From: an uncultured Acidobacteriota bacterium
GTDB lineage: Bacteria; Acidobacteriota; Terriglobia; Bryobacterales; Bryobacteraceae
DNA length: 64,000 bases
NCBI GenBank assembly: GCA_902826605.1
Contig: CADEFM010000003.1
Span: forward strand, 248,001-312,000
Direction: 5' to 3'
The notes under the pieces are model-generated. The model did not search any database. It worked only from the letters and a program-made list of their open reading frames with translations, and was not told the DNA's origin. Of this stretch, positions 1 through 7,958 are shown one piece after another; within the stretch, counting starts at the first letter, position 1, and each line of letters starts with the position of its first letter. The position numbers and the translations under genes were made by a program.

Positions 1-2
1 CC

Positions 3-365
3 TGGCTTGTGCCGCTTGCGACCACCTTAATGTTCTTGATTCTTGCGAGACGCACGCGGATTGAAGAGACTTGGCTGATCGCTCGCTTTGGAAATCAGTA
101 TCGCAGTTACATGAGCCGTGTCGGACGCTTCTTCCCGCACTTGCTGCTGGCTCTGACTTTGAGCGCGGCTTGGGAAGGAGCCGTCTCCGGCGAAGCGGTC
201 TGCCGCATGCACTGCGCATCGAGTCACGATTCGGGCAGCGCGCAGGCGTCCTCGCTCGGCGCACTCACGGAACTGACGGTCACGCGTGTTTCGCGCTCCA
301 TGGACTTCGGAATCAGGAGCGGAGTTTCCCAGGACGCCGCACGAATAAGAGGAGAAAGAGGTTAA
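3..365 (+). CDS. Isoprenylcysteine carboxyl methyltransferase-like protein, 5'-truncated by window edge
   Basis: Only the C-terminal end lies in the window. The first 45 or so residues contain a hydrophobic segment followed by R-x-E-E-x-x-L-x-x-R-F-G-x-x-Y-x-x-Y-x-x-x-V-x-R-F-x-P, the hallmark end of the ICMT/PEMT-like membrane methyltransferases. These use S-adenosylmethionine at the membrane; the substrate of bacterial members is mostly unknown. Family members usually stop a few residues after the R-F-x-P motif (here near position 145). This frame instead runs on for about 70 residues of low-hydrophobicity, Arg/Ser-rich sequence to a TAA at 363-365. The extension may be a natural read-through tail or the result of a mutation in the original stop. 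The family call rests on the motif alone. Confidence 0.6.
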   Translation, partial: WLVPLATTLMFLILARRTRIEETWLIARFGNQYRSYMSRVGRFFPHLLLALTLSAAWEGAVSGEAVCRMHCASSHDSGSAQASSLGALTELTVTRVSRSMDFGIRSGVSQDAARIRGERG

Positions 366-492
366 TTTCTAAACGGGGCTCGATTCACGAGTGTGTGTTC
401 TCCACGGGCGCCCCGCTTTTCCGTCACCCAAACTCCCAAGGCACGGCAATTTGACCCTACCCTTTTTGTCTCTTCTCGCCGATAGAAATAGC

Positions 493-801
493 GTGGAGCA
501 ACGAAACGAACGCCGATTTGCGGTTTCCAAGACGCTAACGATGAAGATACTTGCGCCCGGTCCAAGTCAAGGCATGTGCGTTGAGGCTAGCACGCTGAAT
601 AGATCTGGGAATGGAATGCAGCTTCGCGTGGATGTTCCGGTCCCCAGCGGGGGATCGATAGAAATCATGAACGGCGGCATCATTATACGCGCCACCGTCC
701 GCCACTGCAAGGAAGAGAATGGCACGTACATCGTTGGAATCCATATCCTAGAGTACGTAACGCCCATGGGCGATCTGATTGCTGAAAAGCGACCTCGCTG
801 A
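493..801 (+). CDS. PilZ domain protein (probable c-di-GMP receptor)
   Basis: This 102-residue protein consists almost entirely of a PilZ domain. An R-x-x-x-R motif near the N-terminus (R-N-E-R-R) is followed by N-R-S-G-N-G, matching the [D/N]-x-S-x-x-G second half of the c-di-GMP binding signature. Alternating beta strands follow. PilZ proteins change shape on binding cyclic di-GMP and act on motility, secretion or exopolysaccharide machinery; the partner is not evident here. The chosen start is GTG at 493, just before the RxxxR motif. The frame is open upstream to 391, but that extension looks non-coding and has no PilZ features. A second PilZ gene follows after about 320 bases, so the two may share a signalling context. 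Confidence 0.72.
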   Translation: MEQRNERRFAVSKTLTMKILAPGPSQGMCVEASTLNRSGNGMQLRVDVPVPSGGSIEIMNGGIIIRATVRHCKEENGTYIVGIHILEYVTPMGDLIAEKRPR

Positions 802-1120
802 ACAATCCTAGGGAAATTTTCACGTAGGTATTTCAGCAATACCGAACGCTCATCATTCAGTCCCACCAAATCTGCCCCGGACTCGTTCGTCGATTCAGAT
901 CAGATCGCACGAACTTCATACAAGTCTATCTTTTAGCGCGATAAGGCCTGTCTAGGCGAAGTCCGGGCGTCCCGCGAGCAAAGATATGTTACTTAGGGGA
1001 CGAATCACCTAGTTTTTTGGCAGCGACGGTACATCTCTCGGGTTAAGATCGTATTCCTTTCTCCTACAGCTGCACGTAAAGTGGAAATAGATCGCCGAAA
1101 AAGCGGACATTAAAACGAAA
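802..1120. other. Intergenic region between the two PilZ genes
   Basis: These 319 bases lie between two same-strand PilZ genes. I see no open frame with coding character. I compared the stretch by eye with the conserved core of the GEMM c-di-GMP riboswitch and did not find it. The stretch is more AT-rich than the flanking genes, so it probably holds the promoter of the second PilZ gene, but I could not pick a convincing -35/-10 pair. Confidence 0.4.
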
Positions 1121-1453
1121 ATGAGTAACCCGAATAAAGCAGCATTTTCTACGAGTGTATCGAGCCAAGAAGAGCGGGAGCGCCGTTCCGAGCCGCGCTA
1201 TGACGTGAACGAATACTCTGATATTCTGTTCTTAACGGCATCAGGCATATCATACGCCGCTCGCATAATGGATATTTCTCGTTCGGGAATTCGGCTCCGC
1301 AGCAAGATGCTTGTCACGGCGGATAGCGATATTACCGTATATATGAAAGATATGTGTCTGGAAGGCCGGATTTGTTATTGCAAACCAAACGATGTTGGAA
1401 CTTTTGACATTGGCGTGTTGATTACCGATTTGCGAACTTGGCGAATGGAATAG
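1121..1453 (+). CDS. PilZ domain protein (probable c-di-GMP receptor)
   Basis: A 110-residue stand-alone PilZ protein. R-R-S-E-P-R near residue 22 supplies the RxxxR half of the ligand site. D-I-S-R-S-G near residue 50 supplies the DxSxxG half, so both c-di-GMP contacts are intact. The N-terminal 20 residues are polar and probably disordered. There is no signal peptide, so the protein should be cytoplasmic. It lies on the same strand as the preceding PilZ gene but is separated from it by a long spacer, so co-transcription is not assured. The binding motif is closer to consensus here than in the upstream paralogue. The target process cannot be told from the sequence. Confidence 0.82.
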   Translation: MSNPNKAAFSTSVSSQEERERRSEPRYDVNEYSDILFLTASGISYAARIMDISRSGIRLRSKMLVTADSDITVYMKDMCLEGRICYCKPNDVGTFDIGVLITDLRTWRME

Positions 1454-1858
1454 GATCTTTCGCACGGTTGCTAGCGCAGTGAATCTACATGCGCGAATCG
1501 GCAGCCGGCTTGTTTCCCAATCTCCACCCCCCGGTCGATAATACGTCTCAGTGAGCAAAGGATAAACATACTTATCCGGTTATCTGCAAGTATTATCGCT
1601 GCCAAGGAAAAAAGCGTGGCTGAAGACACGTCTTTCGGCGGCTCGAAACCCACATTTGGCAGTTTATGTCTAGTGAACGCCCAAATTATTCCCGATAGTA
1701 CGGATGGCAGTGCCACGGGGAACCAGCTCAACTCCTCCCGGCGGTCCCCTCGATCTGTCTCGAGAGCGCGGTTGTAGTCTGCTGCCGCGCTCCTTGCTGT
1801 TCGGTTGCGCCTGTCAGGCAATACGAGGGGAGCTGTCTGCGGCAGTTCGCCCTTCAGG
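1454..1858. other. Intergenic region with no recognised gene
   Basis: About 405 bases lie between the second PilZ gene and the stop of the minus-strand fusion gene. A minus-strand frame of about 115 codons spans part of it. It is rich in Arg, has no SD-preceded start and shows no domain signature, so I regard it as chance. No tRNA or riboswitch structure was recognised. Confidence 0.35.
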
Positions 1859-4036
1859 CTAGTTCGCCAGCGGATCGGGTCGCATTTGGAACTTTACAAG
1901 CTTGCTCGTGGTTCCTTTGCCACCTTCCATGTGGAATGGCGCTCGCGTCGCGATAGGCGTGTAGATGCCCTTTCCTTTCCAGCCGGTGTTCGGATTATCG
2001 ATACGTCCATCCACGCCTTTCGCGTAATACCCCATCGGATATGGCACGCGCAGCGTCATGAACTTTCCGTCGACCAGCGCCAGCAGTCCCTCCGAGAGAT
2101 TGCCGGTTGCAAGCGGCACGTCTTTGCCCACGCCTAACATGTCAAAACGATCGACGAAGTTGTAGTACGCAGATTCGGCGCTGCCATTCTCCACTGCACC
2201 CTTGTAGTTCGGACCCGGGAACGTATAGAGAGTCCAGCCTTCCGGGCAGTGCTGACCGGTGGCCGCGGCCGGGCCGTTGAGCGGTCCCTTACACTTGCTG
2301 CGGTCGAAGCTGGCGTAGTGTCCGCTCGACAAAACCGTCCAGACAATGCCCTTGCTGTCGATGTCCATGCCGCGGGGCGCGAAGCCCTGCGCCCGCGCTT
2401 TCGGGTTGTTCCACGGAACCTCGTAGTACTCCGATAGCGCCGTCTCCGGCGGATGGGATCCCGGGACGAAGCGCACAATGGCGCCCGGCATTCCCAGCAC
2501 CGATCCCCAGACCGATCCGTCCGAGCCGGGCGAGTCCCCATAGAACGTTACGCTGATCCTTTTGTCCTTTGTGGGATCCGCTGGCTGATTCGGTTCGGTG
2601 TAGGCGTCACGTTTCCCGTTTCCGTTGTAATCGAGCACGAACGCGCTCCAGCCCTGCGCTTGCTTTTCGTCATGGGTCTTATCCCAGATCTTCGTGTCGA
2701 ACCATCCCTCGACGCCGGCAGGTCCGAACGATGACCACAACACGTCGTTGTCGTCCATGTTGATGTGACCCCACGTGTAGCACGTGTCGATCGTAGTTGT
2801 CTCTTTGGTCTTCGGATCGTAGAGGATCAGCCCGCGCTGGCCTTGAGGGATGGGGAACAGTTTGGCCGAGGGATGATCCGAACCGGCCCGGCACCATGCC
2901 GGCGTCTCGGGCTGACGGACGCGCGCTGCGGACCAGACCCGCGACCTCTTATCCATCGAGAAGCTGTGGACGGTGGTCTGGCTATTCCAGATCACTTCGT
3001 CTCCCCAGAACGGCGACGGGCCGGCCGGCGGCGTGTTCGCGGAACTCGGCGTCTTTGGATCGCGAGGGGTCAGCTTCACTTTGCTGGTGGCGTTCCGCGT
3101 GGGATCGACGACCGTCAGGTAGTCGGCGCTCTCTTCGAGTGCACCGTAGATGGGGCCGTTGGGATTCACCGTCGGATTTCGTTTGTCGCTCGCGATGGCG
3201 TCGTGCAGATAAACTTTGGGATCCGCCCAGTCCCACATTGTCACAACTACGTTCCGCTCCTTGCCTTGCGGGCGAGCAGGTGCAGCGGAGGGCAGCTCTC
3301 CGGCGGCGATCCGATCGCTCCAGTCCGCGTACATGGCCAACGCGCGCTGGCGGCCAACCTGCGAGAAGCGGGCGCTCATCCCAGCTCCCGCCTGGCCTGC
3401 CTGAATTCGGTGGTCCCACGCGATTTTCGAGTCCTTGGATTGTTTCAGGAACATCTCAGGAATATCGCGCGTGGCCTTATCGCCCATCTGGTGACAACCG
3501 GTGCAGCCGTCCGTGTTGACGATTGTGCGGATCCATTCGCCCTGGCTCTTGATGTTGGGAGAAATACCGTTTCCACTGGGACCCGTGCCGGGGAAATCAC
3601 TCTTGGGCGGCATCTGCATCAAGGAATACCAGTACAGCGCCGGATAGTATTCGACTGCTGCCTTTTTGTCCGGCGCCACCATGGCCTTCAGATTGAGGTT
3701 TTGGCCCGGTGTGGCTTTCACCTTCGGCGAATCCACAAGCCCGTAGCCGCGAACCCACACATTGTAGTTCGCCTTGGGAAGATCCGGCACCAGGTAGCGC
3801 CCCATATCATCGGTGACAACGATCTTGACGAACTTAGTTGCCAGATCGGTTGTCTCGGCAATCACCCAGACCCCCGCTTCGGCCCCCTTGGAGCTGCTGA
3901 CCACCCCGCCCAGGTCGGTATTTCCAACGCGGACAGTTTCGTTCTTAGTTTGGGCCGAGCCTAATCCAACCCATGTCGCCGCCAAGACCACCACGGCCAC
4001 AATCGCTATTCCAAAATGCAAGGCTGATTTGCTCAT
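1859..4036 (-). CDS. Secreted fusion: CnaB-like regulatory domain, monoheme cytochrome c and beta-propeller
   Basis: The 725-residue product starts at an ATG preceded nine bases upstream by a perfect AGGAGG, which decides against an ATG 12 codons further upstream. Residues 5-29 form a signal peptide. Residues about 40-120 form a carboxypeptidase-regulatory-like (CnaB-type) beta sandwich with the usual D-D-x-G-R-Y-x-V-P-D-L turn. C178-T-G-C-H182 is a heme c attachment motif. The remaining 500 residues read as a beta-propeller of the virginiamycin-lyase/NHL kind, with repeated G-x-V-W/D-x-x-G-x-V-W blades. Export and heme attachment place it in the periplasm or at the surface. Similar multi-domain proteins are frequent in Acidobacteria. 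A role in periplasmic electron transfer or substrate oxidation is an inference; no partner dehydrogenase is adjacent. Confidence 0.75.
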   Translation of the reverse strand: MSKSALHFGIAIVAVVVLAATWVGLGSAQTKNETVRVGNTDLGGVVSSSKGAEAGVWVIAETTDLATKFVKIVVTDDMGRYLVPDLPKANYNVWVRGYGLVDSPKVKATPGQNLNLKAMVAPDKKAAVEYYPALYWYSLMQMPPKSDFPGTGPSGNGISPNIKSQGEWIRTIVNTDGCTGCHQMGDKATRDIPEMFLKQSKDSKIAWDHRIQAGQAGAGMSARFSQVGRQRALAMYADWSDRIAAGELPSAAPARPQGKERNVVVTMWDWADPKVYLHDAIASDKRNPTVNPNGPIYGALEESADYLTVVDPTRNATSKVKLTPRDPKTPSSANTPPAGPSPFWGDEVIWNSQTTVHSFSMDKRSRVWSAARVRQPETPAWCRAGSDHPSAKLFPIPQGQRGLILYDPKTKETTTIDTCYTWGHINMDDNDVLWSSFGPAGVEGWFDTKIWDKTHDEKQAQGWSAFVLDYNGNGKRDAYTEPNQPADPTKDKRISVTFYGDSPGSDGSVWGSVLGMPGAIVRFVPGSHPPETALSEYYEVPWNNPKARAQGFAPRGMDIDSKGIVWTVLSSGHYASFDRSKCKGPLNGPAAATGQHCPEGWTLYTFPGPNYKGAVENGSAESAYYNFVDRFDMLGVGKDVPLATGNLSEGLLALVDGKFMTLRVPYPMGYYAKGVDGRIDNPNTGWKGKGIYTPIATRAPFHMEGGKGTTSKLVKFQMRPDPLAN

Positions 4037-4126
4037 AGTGCCAGACCTCCTCTGCCGCCGCATCACAACCATTTCGGTTTAGAGCATACCACCCTGCGGC
4101 GCCCGCGGCACGGGGTGATTCGAGAT

Positions 4127-5221
4127 TTACGCCTGAGCCATTTGAATCAGGGCCCGAATGTATCCGTAAGCGAACGCGAACGCCTGATCGCCATCCTTAT
4201 CGTCCGGATGGCGGGGCACATGATCCGGCATCATCATGTAAGGGTAGCCGACTTCTTTATAGACCATCATTGCCTTCACGAAGTTGACGCTGCCTTCATC
4301 GGGATAGGTCTCGACGAAGTCGTCCCTATGGCCGCGAATGTTGCGGAAATGCACGTTGAAGATTTTCTTGCGCGATCCGAAGTAGCGGATCACGTCGCCG
4401 ATCTCCTTATCCGGGTTCGCCAGCATTTCCGAAACCGTCCCCTGGCAGAAGTTGAGCCCGTGGTACGGACTCTCCTGGATGGTAATGAATTTCTTGAGTC
4501 CTTCCACCGTGCCCAGCACCGCGTCGATACCCTGATAACCGGCGGGCGGCATCCCCGGATCGTGTGGATGGCAGGCCATCCGCATCTTGTACTCGTTGGC
4601 AACCGGAATCACCTTGTCGAGAAAATAGGTGATCCGTTCCCAGTAGACATCGGCGTTGATGGGACCAGCCTTGGTGAGCGGCGTCTTGGGCTTGGCGTCC
4701 TTGAATCGCCACGTGCTCAGGGTCGATCCGCCGCGGCCCGCATCGCCCTGTTCCAGCCGAACCACACCCAGCAGGCTCATGTTGTACTTAATCGACGGAA
4801 TTCCGACCTTGGCGCAGTTCTGAATCCACTTGTGGACGGCGTCGATGTCGCGGTCGCGTTCCGGGCTCTGCCCGAGCATGATCGCGGGGCGCGCTTCCCG
4901 GTCTATATGACTTGACGCGAGGAACGGCGGAGTATAGCAATCCACCGAGACCCCGTACTTTTCAGCGCGCTCCTTGATTTTGGACAATTCCTCGACGGTC
5001 GGATAGCCGTCCGGACAGGAGCCCGCCTCGCAGCAAATATTATTCACGCTATGCCGCTTGAAAAACTGCAGACGTTTTTCAGTGGTCGGGGTGCTTTGGC
5101 AGCCGAGCTTCATGACCGCCTTTTTAGGTTGGTAGTCGCCGGTCGTGGCTGCCGCACTGTTCTGTACGGCGCTCAGCGCGGCTCCGATTGCGGTCGTGGA
5201 AAGAAAATTTCGCCTATTCAT
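4127..5221 (-). CDS. Tat-exported mannonate dehydratase-like (UxuA-type) TIM-barrel enzyme
   Basis: The 364-residue protein begins M-N-R-R-N-F-L, a twin-arginine signal, and the start was chosen to place it at the N-terminus. UxuA dehydrates D-mannonate to 2-keto-3-deoxygluconate in the hexuronate pathway. The metal ligands known for UxuA (His, Cys, His, Asp) can be matched to H218 in the H-P-H-D-P-G motif, C259, H291 and D333. The classic H-P-D-D-P motif is altered to H-P-H-D-P. Export of this normally cytoplasmic enzyme is unusual. The precise substrate is uncertain, because many exported TIM-barrel sugar isomerases in Acidobacteria and Planctomycetes have unknown substrates. The gene is divergent from the 2-hydroxyacid dehydrogenase at 5372, which could act on a related sugar acid. 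Confidence 0.68.
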   Translation of the reverse strand: MNRRNFLSTTAIGAALSAVQNSAAATTGDYQPKKAVMKLGCQSTPTTEKRLQFFKRHSVNNICCEAGSCPDGYPTVEELSKIKERAEKYGVSVDCYTPPFLASSHIDREARPAIMLGQSPERDRDIDAVHKWIQNCAKVGIPSIKYNMSLLGVVRLEQGDAGRGGSTLSTWRFKDAKPKTPLTKAGPINADVYWERITYFLDKVIPVANEYKMRMACHPHDPGMPPAGYQGIDAVLGTVEGLKKFITIQESPYHGLNFCQGTVSEMLANPDKEIGDVIRYFGSRKKIFNVHFRNIRGHRDDFVETYPDEGSVNFVKAMMVYKEVGYPYMMMPDHVPRHPDDKDGDQAFAFAYGYIRALIQMAQA

Positions 5222-5371
5222 ACGCGTATATCCTATCACCTTGAGTGCGGGTCGCAAGGGTGTCGAAAACATCGTCTGGCGAGTCGAGAGATTGCACCAT
5301 TTATCATGGTGAGAGGGACAAGAGGCTGGCTAAGGCACACTCGTGCCACGCACCGCGTTCCTTTGGAAAAA

Positions 5372-6331
5372 ATGCCCGCTAACAACACAAAAATTCTACT
5401 CCATTACACGCCCGGCCCCGCTTGGCAGCGAGAACTGGCGCTTCTTCACAACCAGGGCTTGCACATCGACTGCTGCGACGAGAGCGACGACGCACGTTTT
5501 TATCGCTTGCTTCCCGATGCCGAGGTGATTTGGCACGCGTTGAGACCCATTAGTGGTGACGATATCGCCAAGGCGAAAAGCCTTCGCCTCATTCAGAAAA
5601 TAGGCATCGGCGTGAACACGATCGACCTGGAGGCCGCGAGAGCACGCGAGGTTCGCGTCTGCAATATGCCGGGCGCCAACTCGCGTGCCGTGGCCGAAAT
5701 GACTCTGCTGCTCATGCTGGCTTGCTTGCGGCGTTTGCCGCTCCTCGATCGTGCTACCCGCGATGGCCGCGGCTGGAAACTCGATTCTGGTCTGCAGGAT
5801 TCCTACCACGAGCTTGCTGGGAAGACCGTGGGACTGATCGGATTCGGCGCAGCCGGGCAGATCATGGCGCCCATTCTTCAGGCAATGGGCGCGCGTGTGA
5901 TCTACACCGATCTGAAGCCCCACCCCACGGAGCCGGGCGACTTTCGCGAATTGCCGGATCTGCTGCGCGAGGCCGATATCGTATCCTTGCATATCCCGTT
6001 GACGCCGGCCACGGCCAATTTAATCGATAGGCCGCGGCTGGCAATGATGCGCCCTGGCGCTATTTTGATCAACACGGCTCGCGGCGGTCTGATCGAACAG
6101 GCTGCCCTGGTCGAATCGCTCAAAAGCGGTCATCTCGGCGGGGCCGGCCTGGACGTCTTCGCCACGGAGCCCGTTCCCGCCGATGAACCCTTGCTCAAAC
6201 TCGACAATGTTGTAGTGGCTCCGCACCTGGCTTGGCTTACTACCGGAACATTGGATCGAAGCCTGAAAATCGCCGTTGAAAACTGTCGCCGGCTGAGAGA
6301 ATCAGAGCCCCTATTGCACCGCGTTGTGTAG
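5372..6331 (+). CDS. D-isomer-specific 2-hydroxyacid dehydrogenase (NAD-dependent)
   Basis: A 319-residue cytoplasmic dehydrogenase interconverting a 2-hydroxyacid and a 2-oxoacid. The catalytic domain surrounds a central Rossmann domain with G-F-G-A-A-G (GxGxxG) after the V-G-L-I strand. Downstream are N-T-A-R-G-G, D-V-F-x-x-E-P and P-H-L-A-W, which carry the Arg, Glu and His typical of the family's catalytic site. The ATG at 5372 was chosen because the conserved fold begins there. The same frame is open back to 5051, but that part overlaps the divergent gene on the other strand. Relatives act on glycerate, glyoxylate, phosphoglycerate or lactate; the sequence does not decide which. A role linked to the divergent exported sugar-acid enzyme is possible. 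Confidence 0.85.
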   Translation: MPANNTKILLHYTPGPAWQRELALLHNQGLHIDCCDESDDARFYRLLPDAEVIWHALRPISGDDIAKAKSLRLIQKIGIGVNTIDLEAARAREVRVCNMPGANSRAVAEMTLLLMLACLRRLPLLDRATRDGRGWKLDSGLQDSYHELAGKTVGLIGFGAAGQIMAPILQAMGARVIYTDLKPHPTEPGDFRELPDLLREADIVSLHIPLTPATANLIDRPRLAMMRPGAILINTARGGLIEQAALVESLKSGHLGGAGLDVFATEPVPADEPLLKLDNVVVAPHLAWLTTGTLDRSLKIAVENCRRLRESEPLLHRVV

Positions 6332-6353
6332 TTCGCGAATCGGTTGTTATAAC
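6324..6353 (+). promoter_or_regulatory. Possible sigma70-type promoter for the metallo-beta-lactamase-fold gene
   Basis: TTGTGT (6324-6329) and TATAAC (6348-6353) are separated by 18 bases. The -10 matches consensus at five of six positions. It overlaps the stop codon of the preceding gene and lies 29 bases before the start at 6383, where a GAGGTG ribosome site is visible. Confidence 0.4.
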
Positions 6354-6382
6354 ATCTAGGAAGCTCTGAAAGAGGTGCGGCC

Positions 6383-7375
6383 ATGAAGAATCATCGAACC
6401 GAGGTTGGCATCGCGCTCGCCATGCTTTCCGGATTGTACGGCGCAAGCGCGTTGGCTCAGAATACTCCGGAACCGGTCGAGGGCCACTTGATCGCGGCCA
6501 AGAATGCCGCTGGATTCGACTTCACCGGCACCCTTGCCCGTTTGTGCATAGCCCCGCCGATGGTCACAGCCGTTCGGGACGCAGCGCCCGGCCCCGCACC
6601 CGCGCGTGACACATGGTTCACGGAGCCAGCCAAGGTATTCGACAACCTCTACTTCGTCGGATCGAAGATCCACAATGCTTGGGCATTGACGACGACCGAG
6701 GGCATTATCGTGATTGATACTCTGTTTACGTATAACTCCGAGGAAGAAATCATCGGTGGCTTGAAAAAACTCGGCCTCGATCCGGCGGCTGTCAAGTATG
6801 TCATCATCAGCCACGCGCATGGCGATCATGTGGGCGGAGCCAAGCTGATGCAGGACCGCTTCGGTTCCCATATCGTCATGGGTGCGCCCGATTGGGATTC
6901 CATCGAAAAATCCGTCAACGGGTACCCGCAGGGAAAGCCGAAGCGCGACATCGTCGCCGATGACGGCCAAAAAATCACGCTTGGAGACACGGCGGTGACC
7001 ATGGTTACCACGCCGGGCCATACGCCAGGGACCTTGTCGATGCTCTTCACGGTGAAGGACAACGGCAAGCCGATCCAGGTAGCGTACTCGGGCGGGACGG
7101 CGTTCAATTTTCCCAGCACGGTTCCTAACTTCGAGACCTACATCAAGTCTCAAAGCAAGATGGCTGCGGCGGCAGCGGGGGCGAACGCCACCATCCTGAT
7201 GTCGAACCACACGGAATTCGATTCCGCGATTCCCAAGATCAAGATGCTCGCCCTGCGTAAGCCCGGCGAACCGCATACGTTCGACATTGGGAAGGAGGCC
7301 GTGGCGCGCTATTTCACGGTCACCGGGGAATGCGCCCAAGCGGCGCGGGTCAAATTGATGCAAACGGGAAAATAA
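6383..7375 (+). CDS. Secreted metallo-beta-lactamase-fold hydrolase, B3-like
   Basis: The 330-residue precursor has a signal peptide ending near A-L-A-Q (residues 23-26). H144-A-H146-G-D148-H149 is the dinuclear zinc motif of the metallo-beta-lactamase fold, H213 in P-G-H-T-P-G is the next ligand, and the S-N-H-T motif near residue 273 probably supplies the last His. Layout and length resemble subclass B3 beta-lactamases and their non-lactamase relatives. The N-terminal extension between the signal peptide and the fold (residues 30-85) is long. The start has a GAGGTG site six bases upstream. A SnoaL-like gene follows 24 bases after the stop. The substrate is unknown: beta-lactam hydrolysis is possible, but in this catabolic setting another ester or amide is just as likely. 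Confidence 0.78.
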   Translation: MKNHRTEVGIALAMLSGLYGASALAQNTPEPVEGHLIAAKNAAGFDFTGTLARLCIAPPMVTAVRDAAPGPAPARDTWFTEPAKVFDNLYFVGSKIHNAWALTTTEGIIVIDTLFTYNSEEEIIGGLKKLGLDPAAVKYVIISHAHGDHVGGAKLMQDRFGSHIVMGAPDWDSIEKSVNGYPQGKPKRDIVADDGQKITLGDTAVTMVTTPGHTPGTLSMLFTVKDNGKPIQVAYSGGTAFNFPSTVPNFETYIKSQSKMAAAAAGANATILMSNHTEFDSAIPKIKMLALRKPGEPHTFDIGKEAVARYFTVTGECAQAARVKLMQTGK

Positions 7376-7399
7376 CAACTCGCTGCCAGGAGGACAAGC

Positions 7400-7828
7400 A
7401 TGACAACAGATGAGCTATCCGTTCAGAACATCGTAGGACAACTTGAAATCGCGTGGAATAATTACGACAGTGCGAGCTTTGCGGAATTGTTTGTGGAGGA
7501 TGCCAACTTCATCCACATTTTTGGGGGGCAGCTGGACGGGCGAACCGCCATCGAGGCCGCGCACCGGCTCATATTTGACACCATCTATAAAGGCAGCCAG
7601 GCCCGTTTTCTATTCCAGAGCGTTCGTTTTGTGAGCCCGGAGGTCGCTATCGTATTCGTCCGCGCGCACGTGAAGTTTAAAGAAGGCAATGAGATGCGCG
7701 AAATAGAGACCCGCCCAACATTGATCGTGGTCAAGGAACAGGAGAGGTGGCAAATCGTCGCTTTCCAAAACACTAAGGTTTCCCCTGTGCCAACTGCGGC
7801 ACAAGCCGCGGGCCGTCTAGCAACTTAA
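7400..7828 (+). CDS. SgcJ/EcaC-type SnoaL-like (NTF2-fold) protein
   Basis: A 142-residue cytoplasmic protein with the NTF2/SnoaL cone fold. It has an N-terminal helix pair (W-N-N-Y-D-x-x-x-F-A-x-L-F), the A-N-F-I-H-I-F-G strand, a G-R-x-A-I motif, then curved strands ending in W-x-I-V-A-F-Q-N-T. This pattern is characteristic of the SgcJ/EcaC family (DUF4440-like), whose members are mostly of unknown activity. Its AGGAGG ribosome site lies 24 bases downstream of the previous stop, so it is probably co-transcribed with the metallo-hydrolase. A small-molecule binding or isomerase role is inferred only from the fold. Confidence 0.75.
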   Translation: MTTDELSVQNIVGQLEIAWNNYDSASFAELFVEDANFIHIFGGQLDGRTAIEAAHRLIFDTIYKGSQARFLFQSVRFVSPEVAIVFVRAHVKFKEGNEMREIETRPTLIVVKEQERWQIVAFQNTKVSPVPTAAQAAGRLAT

Positions 7829-7958
7829 CCCGCCTTTCTAAAGTGAGCGAATGGGGCCCGCCTACGAGACGCGAGCAACGCTTGATTCACGGGACATAGT
7901 GCTACGCTTGTACAGATTCAGATCGTGCTAGCGAGCAAATACCACTAGAGGAGAACAG

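Noticed and set aside
802..1120. Possible c-di-GMP (GEMM) riboswitch between the PilZ genes
   Set aside because: The conserved core and tetraloop pattern could not be found by eye.
1471..1821. Minus-strand frame in the gap after the second PilZ gene
   Set aside because: No ribosome site, Arg-rich start and no domain; probably chance.
2765..3964. Long plus-strand open frame of about 399 codons
   Set aside because: It lies wholly opposite the secreted fusion gene, which has a signal peptide, a heme motif and a perfect ribosome site. The antisense frame is Arg/His-rich with no domain.
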